Of a DNA stretch of 5,426 bases, positions 1 through 5,426 are shown in pieces. The stretch's first letter is position 1. Each line of letters begins with the position of its first letter. The notes under the pieces are model-generated. The model made no database searches, was not told the DNA's origin, and saw only the letters and a program-made list of their open reading frames with translations. Position numbers and translations under genes: made by a program. Origin of the DNA: Desulfotomaculum sp. (GTDB taxonomy: Bacteria; Bacillota; Desulfotomaculia; Desulfotomaculales; Nap2-2B); NCBI GenBank assembly GCA_003457075.1, contig DMIY01000066.1, positions 1-5,426 of the forward strand, given 5' to 3'.

Positions 1-370
1 CCCCGGCCCCGTCTTTGTCCGCCACGGCTTTCTCAAGCCCTACTCCGAGCTTTTGCAGGTCGGACAGGTAGGCCTGGATAACCTCCACGGAGGTAAGGCG
101 GTATTCGTGCAGGAGATAGGCCAGCAACTGCGCAACGGGGCGGCGCATTTCATAGGCTGCCGTGGCTTCCGGCGAGGGCTCTATTATCCCCAATTCCTCA
201 AGCTGGTTTATCACCCGTTGCGGCGCGGGGTCGGTTTCTTTGCGGCAGGCCAGCACTTCCTCCCGCAGCTCGGTCTCGGTTATGCGGGAGCGCTTTTCGT
301 AGAGGCGTTCCAGCAGCCCGCTATGGTCTGCCGCGAAGCGAAAAAAAGTAAGAGGACTTATTATTGCCAT
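1..370 (-). CDS. Winged-helix protein, possibly a MukF/JetA-like kleisin (N-terminal part, 3' end outside the window)
   Basis: The frame runs from ATG 370-368 without a stop to the left edge, giving 123 residues. Layout: helices at about 7-27 (LTFFRFAADHSGLLERLYEK), a winged-helix-like unit at about 30-77 (TETELREEV helix, a PQRVINQLEELGII recognition-helix-like stretch, then a short wing ending YEMRR), and a long amphipathic helix pair from 78 to about 118. The run from wing into helix (a YEM-type strand, then ...LLAYLLHEYRLTSVEVIQAYLSDLQKL) resembles the N-terminal dimerisation region of MukF. A kleisin of a Wadjet (JetA) or Mks system is therefore one reading. The resemblance was judged by eye only; another wHTH regulator or defence protein is possible. 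The start is uncertain: the Shine-Dalgarno before ATG 370 is weak (AGAAG), and the frame stays open back to a TGA at 421-419. This is the most G+C-rich part of the window (about 53-68% in counted lines). A run of seven T (347-341) lies at codons 8-10. Confidence 0.72.
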   Translation of the reverse strand, partial: MAIISPLTFFRFAADHSGLLERLYEKRSRITETELREEVLACRKETDPAPQRVINQLEELGIIEPSPEATAAYEMRRPVAQLLAYLLHEYRLTSVEVIQAYLSDLQKLGVGLEKAVADKDGAG

Positions 371-418
371 ATTACTTCTGACTAGTCTGTTTGCCCCCAA
401 CCGCAGATAGGCACTTTG

Positions 419-454
419 TCAAAAGCGAGGCTTATGACGTTCGATATTAAGCAT
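419..454 (-). other. Possible leader ORF (11 codons) in frame with the downstream gene
   Basis: ATG 454-452 has a good AGAGG site (467-463) 8 nt upstream, better than that of the annotated downstream start at 370. It encodes MLNIERHKPRF and stops at TGA 421-419. After this stop the same frame stays open through ATG 370 and on to the window edge. It may be a short leader peptide, or the original N-terminus of the downstream gene cut off by a nonsense change, or chance. It sits in the 142-nt gap (371-512), in which I see no convincing terminator or complete promoter. Confidence 0.25.
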
Positions 455-512
455 TGGTCTTGCCTCTATCTCTGCTGCTCAGGGGCCGCCCGTTCTGCAT
501 CGTTGTCAATGT

Positions 513-1223
513 TCAAGATATACGTCTTTCCAGGAACTTCTTTTGATCTTCTGCCAAGATCTCTCTTGAGGGAGTCCACTGGAAAGCGGGCAGTATCTCT
601 AAATATGCATCGAGTGCAGATTCAGCAGACTTCGTTATTAGATCACTGGATGAAACCCGTTTTGTTACCACCAAGGGTTCCTGTCTGCAAACATGTCCAT
701 AATGGAAATTGCGGCCTATATCCCAAAAATATAATTGACGGTTTTGTGTTCCGAATAACTTTATTTCGATATCAAGCCCCGCGGGATAAATACTCTTATG
801 CGCTAAGCGGGAGGCAAACTCAAAGATCTCGGTGAATCGGTAAAGTCCTGCGATAGCTTCAAATCCTTTTACATTACCGTCCGACAATCTGGAAAGAACC
901 TCGGTTTGCTCATACCAATCACTTTCAATGCCGAAGAAATGTATGAACTGGCCGTCACGATAAAAACGCCAATATTCATTTAGAGCACGAAATGAGACAA
1001 ATGACTCAATAAAATCCTGATATGAAATTAAGAATCCATCCTTCTGATTTATATGCGGAAAATCCCAGCCTCTCAGCTGTACGCGTGTTTTCTCAATTGT
1101 GCCTCGGCATGTCTCTATTGTCAGAGCTTCCGCTAATGGCTGAGTAGGCATAAGCCGTACCTGCCAATACCCTTTGGATTGGATGTGCTGAATCTGCTGA
1201 TCTGGCGACGTTATTTCAACCAT
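513..1223 (-). CDS. Protein of unknown function co-translated with the AlbA_2 protein
   Basis: I do not recognise a named family. The product has 236 residues and is soluble, with no signal peptide or membrane segment. It is rich in aromatic residues. Notable stretches are GYWQVRLMPT at 18-27, LRGWDFPHI at 50-58, YRDGQFIHFFGIESDW at 88-103 and an amphipathic helical part at 121-142. The GYW...RGWDFPH pattern looks like a conserved domain rather than random sequence, and I have a vague impression of similar domains linked to AlbA_2 proteins, which I cannot confirm. The start ATG (1223-1221) lies 13 nt inside the AlbA_2 gene in another frame and has an AGGAG site 10 nt upstream. Both facts support real, coupled translation. 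The stop is TGA at 515-513; reading on would reach a TAA 21 codons later. Base composition is low in G+C (about 32-42% in lines I counted). The tight coupling suggests that it partners the AlbA_2 protein, as a binding partner, a recognition domain or an inhibitor. That is inference. Confidence 0.75.
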   Translation of the reverse strand: MVEITSPDQQIQHIQSKGYWQVRLMPTQPLAEALTIETCRGTIEKTRVQLRGWDFPHINQKDGFLISYQDFIESFVSFRALNEYWRFYRDGQFIHFFGIESDWYEQTEVLSRLSDGNVKGFEAIAGLYRFTEIFEFASRLAHKSIYPAGLDIEIKLFGTQNRQLYFWDIGRNFHYGHVCRQEPLVVTKRVSSSDLITKSAESALDAYLEILPAFQWTPSREILAEDQKKFLERRIS

Positions 1224-1828
1224 TTCTCGAAATCTCCTAGAGTCTTTTTGGGTGCCGCCTCGGTTTTGGTTTCAGGTGCCGAAGGCGCTAGTCCGGCACG
1301 GGTGTTTCGGTTAAGTTGGTATAACTGCCACTTATCAACTGCCAGATCAATAACCTCGGACAATTCCGGAGTGTCTTTTATCGCTACAGACTCGTTCATT
1401 CTTAAAGCCCTGATATAAAATACTCCTTCGTGCAATTCCGCGATAAAATCACCGTCTCCGCTTTTGGAACAAACTACCGGATATAAATCAAATTCCTTAA
1501 CCTGTATAACAACGAACTTCTTTCCCTTATCCTCTACGTGAGAAACCGTAAACTGGGCAGTTGGCTTAACGTGGGCATTTGCATATGCCTGTACATCGTC
1601 CTGCTTAAAAGAGTTGAAATGATCGTCGGTCATCCCCTCGGGCGCCCAAGTCCCGTCTTTAACGCCTATCACCAAAAATCCGCCGTCCTTTATATTGGAC
1701 AGCGCAATAATCGTGCGGGTTAATTTCGCTTTCCAGTAATCGTTATTCCACGGGACACTCTGCTTGTATTCAATATTGCGTTCTTCTCGACCGTGATAAA
1801 CGACTTCCAATAATTGTTCGGAATTCAT
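1211..1828 (-). CDS. AlbA_2 (Schlafen-type) domain protein associated with the type III R-M genes
   Basis: A 205-residue protein with an N-terminal AlbA_2 domain. This fold is found in vertebrate Schlafens and in many bacterial proteins annotated as ATP-binding or DNA-binding. I see E15, then E20-Y-K22 (the E-(F/Y)-K signature), then ALSN..GGFLVIGV.DG at 42-59 and a G(V)FYIR-type strand further on. The spacing E15-E20-D58 equals that of the ribonuclease triad reported for Schlafen proteins (E209, E214, D252 in SLFN11), so nuclease activity is possible but unproven. The C-terminal tail is A/P/T/K-rich and looks flexible. I chose ATG 1828. It falls 4 nt after the res TAA and gives the usual family beginning (a leucine-rich helix, then the E..EYK motif). 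An ATG at 1876 would add 16 residues and overlap res by 44 nt, with no ribosome site. No clear Shine-Dalgarno precedes 1828 either, so coupling to res translation is likely. The stop TAA lies inside the next gene. Codon use is more A+T-rich than in res. A regulator or an ATP-dependent accessory factor are the alternatives to a nuclease. Confidence 0.85.
   Translation of the reverse strand: MNSEQLLEVVYHGREERNIEYKQSVPWNNDYWKAKLTRTIIALSNIKDGGFLVIGVKDGTWAPEGMTDDHFNSFKQDDVQAYANAHVKPTAQFTVSHVEDKGKKFVVIQVKEFDLYPVVCSKSGDGDFIAELHEGVFYIRALRMNESVAIKDTPELSEVIDLAVDKWQLYQLNRNTRAGLAPSAPETKTEAAPKKTLGDFEKWLK
1234..1238 (-). promoter_or_regulatory. Ribosome binding site of the unknown 236-residue protein
   Basis: AGGAG on the minus strand ends 10 nt before the ATG at 1223. 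It lies inside the last codons of the AlbA_2 gene. It is the clearest Shine-Dalgarno at any gene junction in the window and supports the 13-nt overlapping start. Confidence 0.6.
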
Positions 1829-1832
1829 GGTC

Positions 1833-4517
1833 TTAGTGTTTCTGCGCTCTTCTTGAAATTTCGGAGAAGTCGCCATTCGTCGGCATCACGAACAAGCAGC
1901 GGCCATCACTTCGTGATTCCCAAACCGCGCCAATCGCCCGCTTTTCTGCCGCGTCGGTCCCGTCAAAAAGATGCTTGCCTTTATATTCCACAGCCATTAC
2001 CCTGCCGTCTACCAACTGGCAGATAAAATCCGGATAGAACCAATCTGTCGAGGTCTGCAGCCGGAACGAGGTGGCTTTACGGGGAAGATTTCTGACCCAG
2101 AACTTAACCTCGGGCATTTCATCCAGGAACTGAGCGCATTTGAATTCCTCGGTGGTCTCATTGTGGGAGGTCGTCTCATCCAGTTCACCGGGCCGGGGAC
2201 CGAAGTAGTGCTTCTTGAATTGGAAGCCTCCGTCGTATAACGAACCGGGCTCATACTGCATCAGCTTGAAATTAATAATGTTTTTATCGCTAACGGTTAA
2301 TGAGGACGCGGGAAGCAGGAAAGACTGGAAGGCGGTCTTACGTTCGCTCGCGCGATGTTCCTGTATACGTGTGTCAATCGCGTCGCGCAGGCGGAAGCGG
2401 TCCAGCGCCAGCACATTCATATCGTTAATTCCATGCTTTGCCATAAGCCCGCGTATCGCCTTGCGCATAAACTCAGCCGATTCGCCGGCGGGAATATCCT
2501 GATGGTCAATGTGCCGGTCGAGCCAGGCGGCCAAGCCTTCCAGTGTCCAATCATTTATGCCGCCAAGGCCTAAAACCTGCTGGTGCAGGGTTACAATAAA
2601 ATCTGTCGGCGCGTCTTTGCTTATTATGGTTTGAACCTCGCCCCTTGCGCCCACGTCTTGGACGCCGCTTTTGCCTACTGGGCGCACCAACGGGTTGTAG
2701 TTCTCATTTAAGCCGGCATCTTTCCCCCCCAGGCGCCATGGATGCTCCAAAAGGAAGGTGCTTTCAAATTCAAAAAGGTCACCATTTTCTTTAACGCATA
2801 AGATCGGTACTTGGAAATCAAGAGACTGCTCATAGTAGGAGGGCTGGCGGGAATGGCCGGTGCCGCCAAAAGCCACTTCGGCTGCGCGCACGATGCCGAC
2901 GATTACTTCCACCCTGGCTTTTGCCTCGGGTGTTTTAGCGCAATCCTTAAGTCTTTCCGTTTCCTTTTTGTCCAAAGGAACAAAAACCGTGAGTTCGCCT
3001 GCGGGATCAATTCTGATTTTCCCGGCAAGTGCGGTCTCCTGGGCGCGGGCGGCTTCTACATCCATTTCTACGCCTGGAACAAACTTTACCGTCTGCGGTT
3101 GGAAACCAAGCGGGAGGATGCCCTGCGGGACGGGGATGATTATCCTTTCAGCTTCCGCCGCCGTAAAGCCGTTGCTCTCCAGGGCTTCGCGCAGTTCAGC
3201 CAGAACTTCTCCGATGGATTGCGAAACTGAGAACGCATAGGCGCAGTTTAAATCCGGGTGCTGCTTTGCCTGGGCGCGCGGAAGCCGTAGTATGCGCCCT
3301 ACTATCTGCTCTATGGCAGTGGAGGAGCGGGTTTCTTTTAAGCTGCAAAGCACATAAGCGAACGGGCAGTCCCAGCCTTCCCGCAATTTCTGGACTGTGA
3401 TTATATAGCGAACCGGGCACTTCGGGGACGTGATGTCTTTTATGTCTTTCAGCTCGTCGAGCGAACCGACAGAAATCTTTATTTCCTCTTTGCCAATACC
3501 ATACTCGGACACAAGCCGGGCGCGCAGCGGTTCGCAGGCATCAACTTTCTCAGCCTGTATCAGCATTATCGGGCGTAAATATTCGCCGGTAGCCTGCGCT
3601 TCCGTAGTTGCCAGCTTTTCCAAGTCAGCACGCAGGGAAACGGCTTCCGCTAATAGTTGGTCCCCCTGGCTGGGGTGCCTGGTGATGACACGTAAGGGAA
3701 GCTTAACCATGTCCGCAGCTTTCAACTCTGCTGCGGAAACCCGGTGCAGGATATTGGATGGGTTGGTCCCGGTTAAAACCGGGGTGGCTGTAAATTCTAT
3801 AACGCAGGAGGGGAGCACAGCCCCAAGGGTAGAGAAGGAAAGGTCGGTGCGGGCATTATGCGCCTCGTCGACAATTACTATAGGGCGGTGAAGGCGGAGT
3901 ATGTTCACCAGAGAAGGTTTCGGTTTGCCGTCCGCACCGAGCAATAAATCCCCAAGGCGACCAGCCGGGACATTCTGCAAGTGGTCTAAAAACACACCAT
4001 TATCATCATAAACTTTTCTTCCATCGGTATCTTCAACGCGGAAGGACTGAATTGTGGCAACAATTACAACTGTCTGCCCCTCGACCGTGGCACGCGAAAG
4101 TTGCAAGGCCTCGCTGATTGTTAGAACTTCAACAGGGCCGCAGGCAAGTTCCAGAGCGCGGCGGTAAGGGTGACGGGTGTCACGCAACGCATCTGCGGTC
4201 TGGTCAAGAATTGTATTGCTGGGCACAAGCCAAAGTACAACAGAGCGTTCGGCGTGTAGCAGTTCTTCCATGGCAATGCCGGCGGTATGGCAGGCCAAGA
4301 GTGTTTTGCCGCCGCCAGTGGGTACGCGCAGGCAGATATAGGGCATGGCGGCGCTAAGCCCCTCAATGGTTACAGGAATATAGGGAATGGGCTGCCGATT
4401 ATTGCGGACCAGCGCGGCCTGAAAAGCCGCCTCGGGCCGGCCTTCTTTAGAGCATTGGCGAAAAAACTCCTGTAGTGAATCAAGTGCCCGCAGTTGGTAG
4501 TCTTTTAGTGTAATCAT
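1833..4517 (-). CDS. res: Type III restriction endonuclease subunit Res (DEAH helicase/translocase plus nuclease)
   Basis: Restriction subunit that acts with Mod. It is an SF2 ATPase that couples ATP hydrolysis to long-range communication on DNA and cleaves when unmethylated sites are found. The protein has 894 residues, within the usual size range. It shows Walker A PTGGGKT at 66-72, DEAH at 217-220, motif III TATP at 243-246, a KLREGWDCP segment at 377-385, and motif VI (QIVGRILRLP) at 404-413. A long middle region follows, then a C-terminal PD-(D/E)XK-like nuclease: YPDF at 828-831 and E844-Y-K846 followed by GKHL. All the motifs needed for activity appear present, so the gene looks intact. 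The start ATG (4517-4515) overlaps the mod stop as ATGA. No strong Shine-Dalgarno stands out before it, so coupled re-initiation is likely. The N-terminus (ITLKDYQLRAL) looks like a natural family start. The stop is TAA at 1835-1833. A run of seven G on the coding strand (2730-2724) sits near codons 596-598. Family assignment is firm; target site and activity are not visible. Confidence 0.95.
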   Translation of the reverse strand: MITLKDYQLRALDSLQEFFRQCSKEGRPEAAFQAALVRNNRQPIPYIPVTIEGLSAAMPYICLRVPTGGGKTLLACHTAGIAMEELLHAERSVVLWLVPSNTILDQTADALRDTRHPYRRALELACGPVEVLTISEALQLSRATVEGQTVVIVATIQSFRVEDTDGRKVYDDNGVFLDHLQNVPAGRLGDLLLGADGKPKPSLVNILRLHRPIVIVDEAHNARTDLSFSTLGAVLPSCVIEFTATPVLTGTNPSNILHRVSAAELKAADMVKLPLRVITRHPSQGDQLLAEAVSLRADLEKLATTEAQATGEYLRPIMLIQAEKVDACEPLRARLVSEYGIGKEEIKISVGSLDELKDIKDITSPKCPVRYIITVQKLREGWDCPFAYVLCSLKETRSSTAIEQIVGRILRLPRAQAKQHPDLNCAYAFSVSQSIGEVLAELREALESNGFTAAEAERIIIPVPQGILPLGFQPQTVKFVPGVEMDVEAARAQETALAGKIRIDPAGELTVFVPLDKKETERLKDCAKTPEAKARVEVIVGIVRAAEVAFGGTGHSRQPSYYEQSLDFQVPILCVKENGDLFEFESTFLLEHPWRLGGKDAGLNENYNPLVRPVGKSGVQDVGARGEVQTIISKDAPTDFIVTLHQQVLGLGGINDWTLEGLAAWLDRHIDHQDIPAGESAEFMRKAIRGLMAKHGINDMNVLALDRFRLRDAIDTRIQEHRASERKTAFQSFLLPASSLTVSDKNIINFKLMQYEPGSLYDGGFQFKKHYFGPRPGELDETTSHNETTEEFKCAQFLDEMPEVKFWVRNLPRKATSFRLQTSTDWFYPDFICQLVDGRVMAVEYKGKHLFDGTDAAEKRAIGAVWESRSDGRCLFVMPTNGDFSEISRRAQKH

Positions 4518-5426
4518 GATACTTTTATCTCGTAGGGGGTTTGCCGGATAATGATTTTTTCTGTGTGCAACCTATCGTGCCCAAGTAGGCAACCGGCGCA
4601 GTAAATAATTTTCTGGCCCTTAAAAGGTGGGAGTTTGGCTAAGATAGAACGGGTAAGCACATTGCCGCCGTTAACGGTCTTATCGCCAAGGATTCCATTG
4701 TATAGAAGGTAGACGGCAACGCCGCGAAATATTCCAAGAAGCGGGGTTTTGGAAATGCGCTCGCGTGGTAGCGGTTCGCCTGTTTCCGTAAAATACACAT
4801 GGCGGGCCAGGTCGGCAAAGCTTACTGTCGCCCGGATATGTCCGCCCTCTTCGAATAGCGGCTCACCGAGCTCGCAATAACGGAAACCGCCTCCAAGGCC
4901 TTCAATTGCTTCTCCTTTTGGGGTTGTATATCCGTGAGCGACACGACGTACACGTTCCGCAGTAATAGCTTTTGATATTTTAGGCTCAAGCTCAACAAGA
5001 ACAAATTGACGGGGTGACTTGTCCGCATTTGCTTTGTTGAGGTTTAATACTGCGTGCCCAGTTGTGCCTGAGCCAGCAAAAGAATCTAGAACGATATCCC
5101 CTGGTTTTGTGGCTATCTGTAAAATGCGTTCAATTAGGCGGCTGGGTTTAGGAGTCGCAAAATCTATATCCTGGCCCAAAATCGCATATATTTCTTTTTT
5201 TGATTCGTCGGTGTGCCCGACTTCTTCATGTGGCCACCACGTCCAAGGAACCATCCCTTCAACTTCTGAAAGATACCTTATGACATTAGGTTGTGAATCG
5301 CCACCTTTCCCGAACCAAATGCGCCCTTGTGCCCTATAGCTTTCAAATGTTGCTTTTGAAAGAGCCCAGCAGCGGCCTTTTGAGGGGTGTAATATTTTTC
5401 CTGAAGGTGTTGTAATCGGGTAAAAC
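4514..5426 (-). CDS. mod: Type III restriction-modification methyltransferase subunit Mod (C-terminal part, 5' end outside the window)
   Basis: Modification subunit of a type III R-M system. It should transfer a methyl group from S-adenosylmethionine to adenine and supply target recognition for the Mod-Res complex. The frame is open to the right edge, so the first complete codon is 5425-5423; 303 residues and a TGA stop are visible. Numbered from that codon, the visible features are a YPIT.PSGK stretch near residues 2-10, GRIWFG at 34-39, EEVGH at 67-71, TPKP at 91-94 and the SAM-binding motif DSFAGSGTT at 114-122. This order is typical of type III Mod proteins of the beta class. In that class the catalytic DPPY motif comes before the SAM motif, so it would lie off the right edge. 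Members are usually about 550-700 residues, so roughly half is missing. A Met at 5254 could be mistaken for the start, but the conserved sequence continues well upstream of it. The C-terminal part (GGGFRY followed by a variable tail) also fits the family. The stop overlaps the res start as ATGA, so translation is probably coupled. Confidence 0.93.
   Translation of the reverse strand, partial: FYPITTPSGKILHPSKGRCWALSKATFESYRAQGRIWFGKGGDSQPNVIRYLSEVEGMVPWTWWPHEEVGHTDESKKEIYAILGQDIDFATPKPSRLIERILQIATKPGDIVLDSFAGSGTTGHAVLNLNKANADKSPRQFVLVELEPKISKAITAERVRRVAHGYTTPKGEAIEGLGGGFRYCELGEPLFEEGGHIRATVSFADLARHVYFTETGEPLPRERISKTPLLGIFRGVAVYLLYNGILGDKTVNGGNVLTRSILAKLPPFKGQKIIYCAGCLLGHDRLHTEKIIIRQTPYEIKVS

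Noticed and set aside
341..347. Run of seven T in codons 8-10 of the left-edge gene as a phase-variation switch
   Set aside because: It is short and encodes plausible residues (T-F-F), and nothing shows an alternative frame being used.
53..385. Plus-strand open frame of 110 codons at the left edge
   Set aside because: It is antisense to the better-supported minus-strand frame and its translation shows no domain-like pattern.
380..387. Palindrome GACTAGTC just upstream of ATG 370 as an operator
   Set aside because: At only 8 bp, with flanks that do not continue the symmetry and no second copy, it is expected by chance.
417..509. Two TTGACA hexamers (minus strand, 509-504 and 422-417) as promoter -35 elements for the left-edge gene
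   Set aside because: Neither has a TATAAT-like hexamer 16-18 nt downstream, so no complete sigma-70 type promoter is supported.
419..515. TGA recoded as an amino acid, since two gene-end TGAs have open frame beyond them
   Set aside because: The 894-codon res frame, the AlbA_2 gene and the visible mod coding region contain no internal TGA. Reading past the mod TGA hits TAA within three codons.
416..835. Plus-strand open frame of 139 codons
   Set aside because: It is antisense to the unknown 236-residue gene, which has a ribosome site and coupled start. The plus-strand product is low in recognisable structure.
2811..3240. Plus-strand open frames of 126-139 codons opposite res
   Set aside because: They lie wholly within res, whose helicase family membership is certain. 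They are shadow frames of its codon pattern.
4514..5254. Mod as a complete 246-residue protein starting at ATG 5254
   Set aside because: Family-typical sequence (YPIT.PSGK, GRIWFGK) continues in frame upstream to the right edge, so this Met is internal.

Overview
This window is part of a bacterial defence region. Every gene I can support reads leftwards on the minus strand. The organism cannot be named from the sequence. The coding style mixes G+C-rich codons with frequent ATA isoleucine and AAG/AAA lysine. That would suit a moderately G+C-rich environmental bacterium such as a high-GC clostridial or deltaproteobacterial lineage, but this is only an impression.

In order of transcription, from the right edge: (1) the C-terminal 303 residues of a type III DNA adenine methyltransferase (Mod), cut by the right edge; (2) a complete 894-residue type III restriction subunit (Res), a DEAH helicase/translocase with a C-terminal PD-(D/E)XK-like nuclease, overlapping mod by 4 nt (ATGA); (3) a 205-residue AlbA_2 (Schlafen-type) protein whose best start lies 4 nt after the res stop; (4) a 236-residue protein of unrecognised family that overlaps the AlbA_2 gene by 13 nt and has its own AGGAG ribosome site. 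These four look like one co-translated cassette. After a 142-nt gap comes (5) the first 123 codons of another gene. Its winged-helix plus long-helix layout resembles the N-terminus of MukF/JetA-type kleisins, and it is cut by the left edge.

Working together, Mod and Res would form a type III restriction-modification complex. Mod recognises and methylates the site, while Res uses ATP hydrolysis to communicate along unmethylated DNA and cleave it. The AlbA_2 protein and its partner are tightly coupled behind res. They are therefore candidate accessory effectors or regulators of the system, although nothing here proves their role. If gene 5 is a kleisin, a Wadjet/Mks-like SMC system would begin at the left edge, giving two stacked defence systems.

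Base composition changes in steps along the window: about 60% G+C at the far left, about 40% over genes 3 and 4, and about 50% over mod and res, by hand counts of sample lines. This suggests modular assembly. I found no tRNA, rRNA, CRISPR array, insertion sequence or convincing intrinsic terminator. The main promoter of the cassette must lie beyond the right edge.
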